Positions 6,544 through 14,241 of a DNA stretch of 16,228 nucleotides are shown in pieces; the stretch's first letter is position 1; every line of letters begins with the position of its first letter. A program made the position numbers and the translations under genes. The notes under the pieces were generated by a model. It did not search any database and had not been told where the DNA came from. It was given only the letters and a program-made list of their open reading frames with translations. Source of the stretch: JAGSOU01 sp049974865 (GTDB lineage Bacteria > Pseudomonadota > Alphaproteobacteria > Rhodobacterales > Rhodobacteraceae); the NCBI GenBank assembly GCA_049974865.1, contig JBNGCX010000071.1, forward strand, positions 1-16,228, read 5' to 3'.

Positions 6544-8430
6544 ATGAAACACCTGATCCGAAGTTCGGCGACCGTGACACTTCTGGCGCTGGTCCTGTGG
6601 CTGTGGGGCGCGTTGGCGTCGTCGGCGCAGGACGACACCGCGCTGGCAGCGCGGCTCGATGCCCTCGCCGATGTCTTCATGACGACCGAGCAGGTGCCAG
6701 GCGCCGTTGCCGCGATCGTTAGCGGCGATGAGGTGATCCTGCGCGGCTATGGTCTTGCGGATATTGAGGCCGGGACCGCCGCCCGACCCGATGACACGCG
6801 CTTCGAGATCGGATCGATCACCAAGCTGTTCACGTGGGTCGCCGTGATGATGCTGGTCGAAGAGGGGCGGCTCGATCTGCGGGCCGACGTTTCGCAATAC
6901 CTGCAAGATATCGCGGTGCCCGGCACCGAACCGCTGACCACGTCGCAACTCATGAGCCACCGCGGTGGCTTCGAGGAGAGCTACGCGATCTTCGACGCTG
7001 CGATCGCGGCCTTGCCTCGCGCCGAGGCGCTGACGGCGGCGGCCCCCGAACAGGTCTTCCCGCGCGCAGAGGTCACCTCCTACTCGAACTGGGGCGTCGC
7101 CTTGGCGGGCCGCGTCGTCGAGGTGGTCTCGGGCGAGACATGGGAAGCGTTCGTTCAGTCGCGGATCCTCGATCCGCTGGGAATGCAGGACACGACCGTT
7201 GGCGAGGCGCTGCGGCGACCGGATCAGCCGCCCTTGTCGCAAAGCTACCGCGTGCAGGGCGGCATCGCGCATCCCGCGTTCCGCATCGATATCGGCGCGT
7301 TCGCCCCGGCCGGGAGTATTGCCAGCACCGCCGCGGACATGTCGCGCTTCCTGCGGTTCTTGATGGGGGACGGTGCGCTGGAAGGCGAGCGGCTGTTGCA
7401 ACCCGAAACGATGGCACGGATGCGCACGCGCCTGTTTGACGACCGGCCACAGGCTGCGGACTTGGCGCATGGCCTGCAGTCGCGGCCGCGCTTCGGCACC
7501 ATGGTCTATGGGCATGGCGGCGGGGTGAACGAGTTCCTCTCGAACCTTGTCTTCATCCCCGAAATCGGCGCCGGGGTCTTCATCTCGCAGAACGGGGGAA
7601 CCGGCGCCGGTCTGCCGTTTTTGGTCCCCAACCAGATCCTCGCCGCGCTGGCCGACGAGGCCGGGCTGCGCGAACCCGTGCCGCAGGACGTTCCGGACGC
7701 GCAGGCCCGCGCCGCAGAGGCCGCGGGCCGATACCTGACCAATCGCCGAACCTTTTCGGGATCGGCGCAGTTCTTCGGCGCGCTCAGCGTCCTGAGCGTT
7801 ACAGCGACGCCAGACGGCGCGTTGCTTCTGCCGACCGCCACCCTGCCTGCGCCGTCACGTTTCGAGCCGATCGGCCCGGATTTGTGGCAGAACGCGCAGG
7901 GCGACCGCATCAGCCTGATCCGGAACGAGGATGGACAGATCGTGCGGCTTGCCGATGGCACCGGGGCCCATACCCACGAACGCCTGTCCGGGCTGGCCGA
8001 TCCGATCTGGCTCTGGTTTTCGCTCGGAGGCGCCGTGCTTTTGTCGGTGACCACGCTTCTGGGCCTGCTCTGGCGGCACGGACTGGGTGGCGGAAGCCTC
8101 TCCGGCTCAATCGCTGCCGGCATGTCCTTCGCCGGTGCGGTTTCCGTCCTCGGGCTCGTGGCTGCGGGCCTCGCGGCAGGATTTGCGGCCGCCCGTCTGG
8201 GCTCGGAGTACCTGTTCGACCAGCCACAGCCCACGCTGGAGGTATTTCTCCTTGCGGCTGATATCGTCGCGGTCGTGGCGGCCGCGGTCCTGCTATCGCT
8301 TATCCTCGTCTGGCGCTCGCCGGGATGGAGCCTCTGGCGGCGCCTGCATCACAGTCTTTTCGCGGTCGTGTTCGCGGTGTTTTCGGGCCTGATGCTGAGC
8401 TGGGGGTTGGCCTTCGGAGGGCCGATCTGA
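6544..8430 (+). CDS. Secreted serine hydrolase (beta-lactamase/PBP class C fold) with C-terminal transmembrane bundle
   Basis: 628 residues; ATG 6544 gives a proper signal peptide (residues 1-28, cleavage near ASSAQ), unlike the long upstream extension of the frame. The class C motifs are all present: Ser91-Ile-Thr-Lys94 (SITK), Tyr180-Ser-Asn182 (YSN) and His324-Gly-Gly326 (HGG). Ser91 should be the acylated nucleophile, with Lys94 and Tyr180 assisting. After the catalytic domain (about 35-380) comes a beta-rich linker (390-480) and four predicted transmembrane helices (about 487-510, 523-550, 565-590, 603-625), so the enzyme should be tethered to the inner membrane facing the periplasm. Relatives include D-aminopeptidases, esterases and DD-peptidases; the substrate cannot be assigned. 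It sits 2 bases after the DUF6544-like gene and 10 before the M23 gene, and a second enzyme of like design lies on the opposite strand at 11358-12743. Confidence 0.9.
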   Translation: MKHLIRSSATVTLLALVLWLWGALASSAQDDTALAARLDALADVFMTTEQVPGAVAAIVSGDEVILRGYGLADIEAGTAARPDDTRFEIGSITKLFTWVAVMMLVEEGRLDLRADVSQYLQDIAVPGTEPLTTSQLMSHRGGFEESYAIFDAAIAALPRAEALTAAAPEQVFPRAEVTSYSNWGVALAGRVVEVVSGETWEAFVQSRILDPLGMQDTTVGEALRRPDQPPLSQSYRVQGGIAHPAFRIDIGAFAPAGSIASTAADMSRFLRFLMGDGALEGERLLQPETMARMRTRLFDDRPQAADLAHGLQSRPRFGTMVYGHGGGVNEFLSNLVFIPEIGAGVFISQNGGTGAGLPFLVPNQILAALADEAGLREPVPQDVPDAQARAAEAAGRYLTNRRTFSGSAQFFGALSVLSVTATPDGALLLPTATLPAPSRFEPIGPDLWQNAQGDRISLIRNEDGQIVRLADGTGAHTHERLSGLADPIWLWFSLGGAVLLSVTTLLGLLWRHGLGGGSLSGSIAAGMSFAGAVSVLGLVAAGLAAGFAAARLGSEYLFDQPQPTLEVFLLAADIVAVVAAAVLLSLILVWRSPGWSLWRRLHHSLFAVVFAVFSGLMLSWGLAFGGPI

Positions 8431-8440
8431 TGGGGCGGCG

Positions 8441-9433
8441 ATGCCGGCGGCAATTGCGGGACGCCACGCCATGATGGCGCTCGTTCTGCTGACGCAAGTC
8501 GCGTTGCCGCTGGCGCTGCTTGCATGGCTTTTCCTGCTGCCCGCGGGCAGCCTAGCGGGCCTCGTGCTGCAGGCGGCGGGAACCGGCGCGGTCCTTTTCG
8601 CACTTGCACGCGTCGCGCAATGGGCTGTGCCGGTCTGGTGGCTGCCTTGGGTCTACGCGGCCCTCTGGCTGGCCGCCGTGCTTGCGGTGGGCCTGCGTCG
8701 CGGCGCAGATGGACTGCCGATGATGCCCGACGCGCTTGCGGGATGGGCGGGCCTAGCGCTGTCGGTCGTGCTGCTGGGCCTCGGCGGCTGGTACGGCGCA
8801 AAGGCGCTGGCGGGCAAGGGATTGCCGCCTGTCCAGGTCGTGGGCATTGCCAACCCGTTCGGCCCGGGCCGCTATCTTGTAGGGCACGGCGGATCGACCC
8901 CGTTGGTGAACGGCCATATGCGGACCCTCGATCTGAGCGTCGAGCGGTTCCGCCCTTGGCATGGGCAATCCTATGCGGTGGACTTTTTCGGGCTGGGCCG
9001 GTGGGGCCTGCGCGCAAGGGGATGGCAGCCCGCCGATCCGGCGGCCTATGCGATCTTCGGGGCCGAACTGCGCGCGCCTTGCGCGGGCACCGTCGTGGCC
9101 GCCGAGGGTGAGATGCCGGATTTCGAGGTGCCGAACGAGGATACGGTCAACCGGCTGGGCAACCATGTGATCCTGCGCTGCGGCGCGGCCGAGATCGTGC
9201 TGGCGCATATGCGGCAAGGGAGCATCCCTGTCGCGCCCGGTGACAGGGTGGCCGTGGGCGACCGGCTGGGCGAGGTCGGAAATTCCGGCGCCTCGACCGA
9301 GCCGCATCTGCATATCCATGCGCAGCGCCCCGCACCCGAAGGCGCGCCGCCGATCTCGGGAGAACCGCTCGCGCTCAGCATCAGTGGCCGGTTCCTCGTG
9401 CGAGGCGATCGTCTGGACGGCGCAGACGGGTGA
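8441..9433 (+). CDS. Membrane-anchored M23 family metallopeptidase
   Basis: 330 residues. Four transmembrane helices (about 12-34, 38-60, 66-86, 98-120) replace the usual signal peptide; the M23 (LytM-like) domain fills roughly 130-320. Zinc-site candidates are His174 and Asp181 in HGQSYAVDF, and the HxH pair His289/His291 in EPHLHIH. The supporting GNHVILRC, VLAHM (His257) and GDRLGEVGNSG motifs are also present. With the full motif set it should be an active endopeptidase, which in this family typically cuts peptidoglycan cross-links or glycine-rich peptides. There is no LysM, SPOR or coiled-coil targeting domain, unlike divisome M23 proteins. It lies 10 bases after the serine hydrolase, and its stop overlaps the next start (GTGA). 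ATG 8471 or 8474 are possible later starts that keep all helices. Confidence 0.88.
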   Translation: MPAAIAGRHAMMALVLLTQVALPLALLAWLFLLPAGSLAGLVLQAAGTGAVLFALARVAQWAVPVWWLPWVYAALWLAAVLAVGLRRGADGLPMMPDALAGWAGLALSVVLLGLGGWYGAKALAGKGLPPVQVVGIANPFGPGRYLVGHGGSTPLVNGHMRTLDLSVERFRPWHGQSYAVDFFGLGRWGLRARGWQPADPAAYAIFGAELRAPCAGTVVAAEGEMPDFEVPNEDTVNRLGNHVILRCGAAEIVLAHMRQGSIPVAPGDRVAVGDRLGEVGNSGASTEPHLHIHAQRPAPEGAPPISGEPLALSISGRFLVRGDRLDGADG

Positions 9434-9927
9434 GACAGGCCGCCGCGATGGGCTGGCGACTCGCCATCCTGGGGACGGCCTTCGCGCTACATAATCTCGA
9501 AGAGGTTCTCCGCTTCGACGCGTGGCAGGATATTGGCTTGGCGGGGCCATCCGTTGATCAGGCGACCTTCGCGGTCGCCGTCATCATGCTTACGGTGACG
9601 GTCGCGGCCGCTCTCGCGGCGGCGGTCCGGGAACGGATGAATGGGGTCTCGGGCTGGATTGCCGTGATCATAGCGGCCGGGCTCCTCGTCAATGCGGCGG
9701 GCCATGCCGTGCAATCCATCGTTGCGCTGACTCCGGTTCCGGGGGTCTATACCGGTCTTCTGCTCGTATTGCCGGCGGCCGCCTGGGTCCTGGCCGGGCT
9801 CGATGCCACGCCGGGGCGCGCGTGGCGAAAGCGCGTCCTCGCGCTGCTCCTTGGCGGCGCGGCCATGCCGGTGGTTGCGCTCGCCGCCCTGCAGCTTGCC
9901 GAAATGCTGCTTTCATGGGTCGGCTGA
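9430..9927 (+). CDS. HXXEE domain membrane protein
   Basis: 165 residues. The defining motif is visible as His21-Asn-Leu-Glu24-Glu25, and a second conserved pair as Asn88 and His92 in LVNAAGHAVQS. About four or five transmembrane helices cover most of the chain. The HXXEE family is uncharacterised; its histidine and acidic residues in membrane helices suggest a metal site or proton-linked role, but this is inference. GTG 9430 overlaps the M23 stop as GTGA, consistent with translational coupling; ATG 9448 (residue 7) is an alternative start. It is the last gene of the + run, and its stop abuts the stop of the gene coming from the other strand. Confidence 0.84.
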   Translation: MRQAAAMGWRLAILGTAFALHNLEEVLRFDAWQDIGLAGPSVDQATFAVAVIMLTVTVAAALAAAVRERMNGVSGWIAVIIAAGLLVNAAGHAVQSIVALTPVPGVYTGLLLVLPAAAWVLAGLDATPGRAWRKRVLALLLGGAAMPVVALAALQLAEMLLSWVG

Positions 9928-9930
9928 TCA
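9925..9930. other. Abutting convergent stop codons (TGATCA)
   Basis: The + strand gene ends with TGA at 9925-9927 and the - strand frame ends with TGA read at 9930-9928, with no base between them. No hairpin with a T-tract is visible around the point, so transcripts from both sides probably overlap at their 3' ends. Confidence 0.85.
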
Positions 9931-10336
9931 GGCAAACCAGCCGAGGGCGGCGAGCCCGAGCGCGATGGGCAGACGTGCAATGCCGATCCTCCGCCAGCTG
10001 CGGGGGTCGGAGATGCCAGAGATTACGGCGCGGCCCTTGGGATTGAAGACCAGCGCGGCCGATTTGACCGCCCAGAGAGCCGGGACACCGGCGATAAGCG
10101 CCCGGCCGGCCCAGTTTGTCGGAGTCGGGACGCAGTGCGAAATCCACCGCGCCAAGGCCCCAGAGTGCGAGCAACAGCGCCGCCAGACCCCACACTGGCC
10201 AAGGGCGCCGCGCCCCGCCATAGGCCCAAGCTTCGAGTTTGCCCCAGCGCGCGGGGACCAGGAGCATGCCGAGGCTCGTCCCCGCGGCCAGAAGTGTCAG
10301 CGAAACGCCGGAGATCGTGAGCCATGCCTGGGTCAT
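9928..10336 (-). pseudogene. Small four-helix membrane protein gene with apparent frameshift
   Basis: Translation from ATG 10336 begins MTQAWLTISGVSLTLLAAG and gives two hydrophobic segments (about residues 5-25 and 47-66) up to RPDSDKLGR. In that frame the rest is arginine- and proline-rich, runs 215 residues in total and ends only at 9689, deep in antisense of the HXXEE gene. Moving one base at about 10104-10111 continues instead as ALIAGVPALWAVKSAALVF, NPKGRAVISGISDPRSW and a last hydrophobic helix ending LGLAALGWFA, stopping exactly at 9928. The repaired protein would be about 135 residues with four membrane segments. The start overlaps the upstream stop as ATGA, like the other genes of this run. 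I do not recognise the family. It may be a real inactivating mutation, a sequencing error, or less likely a recoding site. Confidence 0.72.
10104..10111 (-). repeat. GGCCGGCC tandem at the frameshift point
   Basis: Removing one GGCC unit restores the frame as CTG-GGC-CGG-GCG-CTT (LGRAL). A four-base tandem duplication by slippage would therefore explain the shift; a single extra base nearby is equally possible. Confidence 0.6.
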
Positions 10337-11361
10337 TCGATATTCATCGCCGCGATCTCGGCCGCAAACCCGCGCACCGTCTCCACGAAGCGTTCGGTCT
10401 CGGTCAGGAACGGTGCGTGGCCCGATCCCTCGAACACCTCCATCCGCTTGCCCTGCGGAGCCTCGACCGCCGCGAACCAGTCCTGCACAAGCGGGACCGG
10501 CGTGTTCCAGTCGGACGCACCCGAGATCAGCAGCATCGGCACCGGCATCATGGGCACCTCGGCGATCAGGTCGCGCTCCATGTACTCGCCCCACATCGGA
10601 CCGCTGCCGCGATTTGCCCCGTCGAGCCAGCGCGGATAATCTGGCAGCCGGTATTCCGGGGCAGCCAGCGCCCGCGGCAGCAGCGGCAGGAGCGAGACGT
10701 TCATTCCGCCGCCATGCGCCTCGACCGCCTGCTTAAGACGCACGTAGAGGTCGTGATCGCGGAACGCCTCGGGCGCCATACCCACGAGTTCGGAGTCCGG
10801 AGCGATCTCGCGCAGCCAGTCCAGCGCCAGCGACACCGCGGGCATCGTGCTCACCTGCTGCCCGACACCGACGTATCCGGAATAGTCCTCTGGCCATCGC
10901 GCAACCAGCCGCGCGCCCAGCATGGTGCCCCAGGAATGGCCGAGCACGATCTGCAGCTGGTCGCCCACGCGCTCGCGCAACAGCGCCGTGACCTCGCGGG
11001 CGTCTGCGAGGAACCGCTCGAGCGTCATCGTCGCCGGGTCGAAGTCCGGCGGGTTCGACTTGCCCGCGCCGCGCTGGTCCCAGTGTACGACGACGAAATC
11101 GCGCTCAAGTGCCGCCGTCGCCGTGTGGATCGGCATCTGCGCCGAGCCCGGCCCGCCGTGCAGCCAGAGCAGGATCGGGTTGGTCCTGTCCTCGCCCCTG
11201 ACCAGCAGCCACTGCGTCATACCGCCGATCTCCGCCGGGATCAGCTCCGCTATCGGGTCCGGCCCCGAAATGGCGGACGTTCGGGCAGGGAGGCTCTTCC
11301 AAACCAGTCCGACCGCGATCACCCCGAGCAGGGCAAGTGTGGTGAGACGCAGCGCCGTCAT
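10333..11361 (-). CDS. Alpha/beta hydrolase, proline iminopeptidase-like
   Basis: 342 residues. A single N-terminal hydrophobic segment (about 6-21) serves as signal anchor. The alpha/beta-hydrolase core shows the oxyanion motif HGGPG (68-72), the strand motif VVVHWDQRGAGKS, the nucleophile elbow Gly141-His-Ser143-Trp-Gly, and likely triad partners Asp284 (GASDWNTPV) and His315 (GSGHAPF). HGGPG with WDQRGAGKS is typical of prolyl iminopeptidases and related peptidases (S33), which remove N-terminal residues from small peptides; esterase activity is also possible. Start and stop both overlap neighbours as ATGA (11358-11361 and 10333-10336), so it should be co-translated with the serine hydrolase upstream. 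Next to an amidohydrolase and two serine hydrolases it fits a peptide-degrading role at the membrane, which is inference. Confidence 0.9.
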   Translation of the reverse strand: MTALRLTTLALLGVIAVGLVWKSLPARTSAISGPDPIAELIPAEIGGMTQWLLVRGEDRTNPILLWLHGGPGSAQMPIHTATAALERDFVVVHWDQRGAGKSNPPDFDPATMTLERFLADAREVTALLRERVGDQLQIVLGHSWGTMLGARLVARWPEDYSGYVGVGQQVSTMPAVSLALDWLREIAPDSELVGMAPEAFRDHDLYVRLKQAVEAHGGGMNVSLLPLLPRALAAPEYRLPDYPRWLDGANRGSGPMWGEYMERDLIAEVPMMPVPMLLISGASDWNTPVPLVQDWFAAVEAPQGKRMEVFEGSGHAPFLTETERFVETVRGFAAEIAAMNIE

Positions 11362-12743
11362 CGGTCACGCTCCGGCATCAGCGCGATGGTCGCCAGCCCG
11401 AGCCCAGCGAGACCCGAAGCCCCGCCAAGCCACGGCCAGAGGCCCGGCAGGACGGAGAACAGGAACAGGTAGCTCTGCGCAGCAGCCCAGAGCGGCCAGC
11501 CCATGAGGACGGTCGCGACGATACCTGCCGCGATCCGAATGGTGCGGGAACGCCGCCGCGCATAGGCGACCCGGACGGCGAAAACGGCCACGGCCAGGGC
11601 AAAAAAAATGGCGATGCGCGCCGCCGTTTCCGCCCGAAGAACGCGCGTCATCCCGACCGGCGCGACGCCGAGGCTTTCTGACCAGTCGCGCAGGATCGCG
11701 GCAAAGAGCGGCCAGGCCCGCTGACTGTTCGACAAGATCACGATGCCGTCGCCGGTCTCGGGCACGAGGTGCATTTGGCTCATCCAGCCGTAGCCCTGGC
11801 CGCCGTGCCAGACCGCACGCCGTCCGTCGGAGAGCGTTTCGGTGAAGTGTCCGAGCCCATAACCGTCGGCGGCGAAGGCGAACAGCCCGCCCACCGCCAG
11901 GACCGGGCGGTGAAGGGTGGCGAGCCCGTCTTCCGACAAGACCGATTGCTCTTCCCCTGCCATGCTGGCGGCGGCCAGACGGGCAATGTCGTCTGCCGTG
12001 GCGAACACGCCGCCCGAGGCGCGGGCAGGGTAGACGTAGGGCGCCACCGGACGCCCCCGCAGGTCGTGACCGACGGGCATGTCGGGGCCGGGCCAGTCAT
12101 AGGTTGCCGTCGCCATGCCGAGTGGCCCGAAGACGTCGCGCGTGATGAGAGCGGCGAAATCTCTGCCCGTGCAGTCCTCGAGCATGAGTTCCAGCACGTT
12201 GTAGCCGGTGTCGGAATAGGCGAACCGCGCGCCGGGCGCTGCGATCATTCCGAAATCCCGGTCGAGATGGTCGGGCAGGCTGGGGCGTTCGGTATCCGGA
12301 GCGTAGCGTTCGGTGAAATCTCCCAAGCCGATGCCTGCCGTATGCGACAATAATTGCCGGGCGGTGAAAGGCGGGGTGCCCTCGGGCGGTTGCCAGCGCC
12401 TCAGGCAGTCCGCCGCCGGCGCGTCAAGGTCCAGCCGCCCGGTTTCTGCCGCCCGCATAGCCCCCCACGCTGTGACGGGCTTGGAGAGGGACTCGACGCG
12501 GAACACGGCACCTTCGGTCATGGGCCGGCCGTTGGCCGGATCGGCCAAGCCGAACGCCTCGCTCCAGACCGGGGCTCCGTCACGCAGCAGGACGATGACG
12601 GCTCCGGCCACCCCATCGGCCTCGATCCGCGCCATTGTCGTCTCGGACAGGCGGGCCGTCAGGGCGGATGGCGTCTCCTGCGTCGCGCCGGCGGCTGCCT
12701 GCAGCGCGATCAGCACCGCGGCGAACAGGAAGGCTCGGATCAT
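11358..12743 (-). CDS. Secreted serine hydrolase (beta-lactamase/PBP class C fold) with C-terminal transmembrane helices
   Basis: 461 residues from ATG 12743. The upstream in-frame extension of the frame is shadow of the neighbouring gene. A signal peptide covers residues 1-20. Catalytic motifs are Ser85-Leu-Ser-Lys88 (SLSK), Tyr176-Ser-Asp178 (YSD, where many relatives have YSN) and His313-Gly-Gly315 (HGG). The catalytic domain ends near 360 and about three transmembrane helices follow (373-393, 404-424, 427-455). It is thus the shorter counterpart of the + strand enzyme at 6544-8430, but the two are not close copies: I see motif-level similarity only. The substrate is unknown; DD-peptidase, D-aminopeptidase and esterase activities occur in this fold. 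The start overlaps the upstream stop and the stop overlaps the next start, both as ATGA. Confidence 0.9.
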   Translation of the reverse strand: MIRAFLFAAVLIALQAAAGATQETPSALTARLSETTMARIEADGVAGAVIVLLRDGAPVWSEAFGLADPANGRPMTEGAVFRVESLSKPVTAWGAMRAAETGRLDLDAPAADCLRRWQPPEGTPPFTARQLLSHTAGIGLGDFTERYAPDTERPSLPDHLDRDFGMIAAPGARFAYSDTGYNVLELMLEDCTGRDFAALITRDVFGPLGMATATYDWPGPDMPVGHDLRGRPVAPYVYPARASGGVFATADDIARLAAASMAGEEQSVLSEDGLATLHRPVLAVGGLFAFAADGYGLGHFTETLSDGRRAVWHGGQGYGWMSQMHLVPETGDGIVILSNSQRAWPLFAAILRDWSESLGVAPVGMTRVLRAETAARIAIFFALAVAVFAVRVAYARRRSRTIRIAAGIVATVLMGWPLWAAAQSYLFLFSVLPGLWPWLGGASGLAGLGLATIALMPERDR

Positions 12744-13591
12744 GTTCTGTGTTCTCTGGCCGAGCGATCCGGAGCCGCCGCGTGCACGCGCCGCACCAGT
12801 GCGCGCAGGAACCACGCGGCCCCGCCGGAGACCAGCAGGAACCCGACGAACGGCGCGGCGGCCTCGGGGCCGAAGGCCACGCCGGCGCGGAGCTGCATGA
12901 TCGTCTGCAGGACCATCATCGGCAGGAGAAGGGCAGCGATGGACAAGAGCGGCAAGGACAGCGTGAGCCCCCAGCCGGTCCCGCGCCAGAGCGCGACGCC
13001 CGCGGCAATGCAGCCCGGCGCGATCACCCCAAGGTCGATCGCGTAGGTCGTGCGAACGGTGTAGTAGGTGGCTGGCGGATAGGCCCCGGTTGCCATATCC
13101 AGCCAAAGCAAGAGCGTCCACGCGAGCCCGGTTAAGGCTCCGCAGCCGATCATGAAGGCAGACAGGAACCGCGGCGTCCCCGTGTCGCCGATGCCGCTCA
13201 GCGCTAGGGCGAGGCCCGCGGAAGAGACCGGGATCATCGCCACGTAGAGCGGGAAAATCTCGTTGAAGGCCACTGCACCGAAGGCAAGGCTTGCCCCGAG
13301 ATAGAGCCACCACGCGTGGGACCCGATCAGGATCATGCGGGCCGCGCCCGAGACTGGACGTGCGAGGACCCAGAGTGTCACGGGGACGACGAGAAACAGC
13401 CCCAGAAGGTCCGCCCCCTGCGCGCCGCCCGCCGTGAACGGCGTGTCGCGCCGGTAGAGCCCTTGCCCATAGAGGTCCGGGTTCGGCGCCATGTCGCCTG
13501 GCGGCATCCAGAACAGACCGGCCGCCGCTGCGAGGGCGCCGAGCGTGACGGCCAGCAGGCTTGTGACGCGGAGCCAGACCGTCTGGGTCAT
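12740..13591 (-). CDS. Polytopic membrane protein, about eight helices, unknown function
   Basis: 283 residues, starting at ATG 13591 within an ATGA overlap. Predicted helices lie near residues 8-30, 58-78, 84-106, 112-132, 140-165, 185-203, 208-232 and 246-266. A loop after the first helix holds NPDLYGQGLYRRDTPFTAGG followed by GADLLGLFLVVPVTL; a later segment reads TYAIDLGVIAPGCIAAGVALW. I recall similar patterns (LY-x-x-D, G-x-D near a helix start, ALDLG-x-I-x-P) in uncharacterised membrane proteins of other bacteria, but cannot name a family. No catalytic motif is evident. The C-terminus is basic and probably cytoplasmic. Its place between DUF998 and the serine hydrolase, tightly coupled to both, suggests it works with them. 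Confidence 0.8.
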   Translation of the reverse strand: MTQTVWLRVTSLLAVTLGALAAAAGLFWMPPGDMAPNPDLYGQGLYRRDTPFTAGGAQGADLLGLFLVVPVTLWVLARPVSGAARMILIGSHAWWLYLGASLAFGAVAFNEIFPLYVAMIPVSSAGLALALSGIGDTGTPRFLSAFMIGCGALTGLAWTLLLWLDMATGAYPPATYYTVRTTYAIDLGVIAPGCIAAGVALWRGTGWGLTLSLPLLSIAALLLPMMVLQTIMQLRAGVAFGPEAAAPFVGFLLVSGGAAWFLRALVRRVHAAAPDRSAREHRT

Positions 13592-14241
13592 CGTGATGAT
13601 CCTCGTCCGGTCATGCGCCCCCTGGCAATGGCCAGTCCGATCACGACATACCACTGAAGATACGACCAGGTCAGCAGGCGCTCGAACAGGCCGACATGGT
13701 CGGTCTCCGCCAGCACGATCGTCACCGCCGCCAGTCCCGCGCCGGCAATGGCGGTCGCCCGGGAATAGAAGGCGAAGCCATGCCAAGGTGGCGACGCTCG
13801 CATTGCTGCGCCGACCAGCCAGATTGCAATCAGGATCGAGATGCCCATCGGGATCGCAATGAAGATGTGGAGCGTGCCGCGCAGCGATACGAACGGTTCG
13901 CACCCGGGGTCGCAGGGAAAGAACAGCGTGAGGATCACGCCCGCGAGACCCGCAAAGCCAAGCATGATAGGCCCGACGGGTAGAACGGCACCGGGATAGA
14001 TCGCCCTGCGCAGGCCAACGGCAAACGGGATGACCAGGGCGTGATAGAGCAGCAGGACAGGATCCAGGATGTGCTTGGCCGCCGCGCCGCGTTCGACCAG
14101 TTCACTGATCGCGTCCGACCAGGCCGAATAGACGGGCGTCAGCGCAATCCCCAAACCATCGGCGAGTGCGAAGGCGGCTGCCGCGCACACACCGCAACTG
14201 CCGAAAAGTTGCGTCTGCGTATCGCGAGCCGACCGGTTCAT
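13588..14241 (-). CDS. DUF998 family membrane protein
   Basis: 217 residues from ATG 14241, chosen because it forms an ATGA overlap with the upstream stop; the frame is open further up to 14319, but that part is antisense-like shadow of the upstream gene. About six transmembrane helices are predicted. DUF998 features include the DAISELVERGAAAKHILD loop after the first helix, a long second helix with YHALVIPFAVGLRRA, and FPCDPGCEPFVSLRGTLHIF, where FP-x-D-x-G and a G-x-x-H after it are the family pattern. Four cysteines lie in the chain, two of them in the FPCDPGC loop, which could be disulfide-linked if the loop is periplasmic. The family has no established function. Confidence 0.83.
   Translation of the reverse strand: MNRSARDTQTQLFGSCGVCAAAAFALADGLGIALTPVYSAWSDAISELVERGAAAKHILDPVLLLYHALVIPFAVGLRRAIYPGAVLPVGPIMLGFAGLAGVILTLFFPCDPGCEPFVSLRGTLHIFIAIPMGISILIAIWLVGAAMRASPPWHGFAFYSRATAIAGAGLAAVTIVLAETDHVGLFERLLTWSYLQWYVVIGLAIARGRMTGRGSSR

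Noticed and set aside
9689..10336. Reading the small membrane protein gene as an unshifted 215-residue protein
   Set aside because: The C-terminal ~135 residues would be Arg/Pro/Ala-rich and antisense to the HXXEE gene, while the other frame gives hydrophobic helices and a fitting stop.
10324..11472. A 382-codon + strand frame over the alpha/beta hydrolase gene
   Set aside because: It is rich in His, Arg and Gln with no motifs; the - strand frame has a complete catalytic triad and oxyanion motif.
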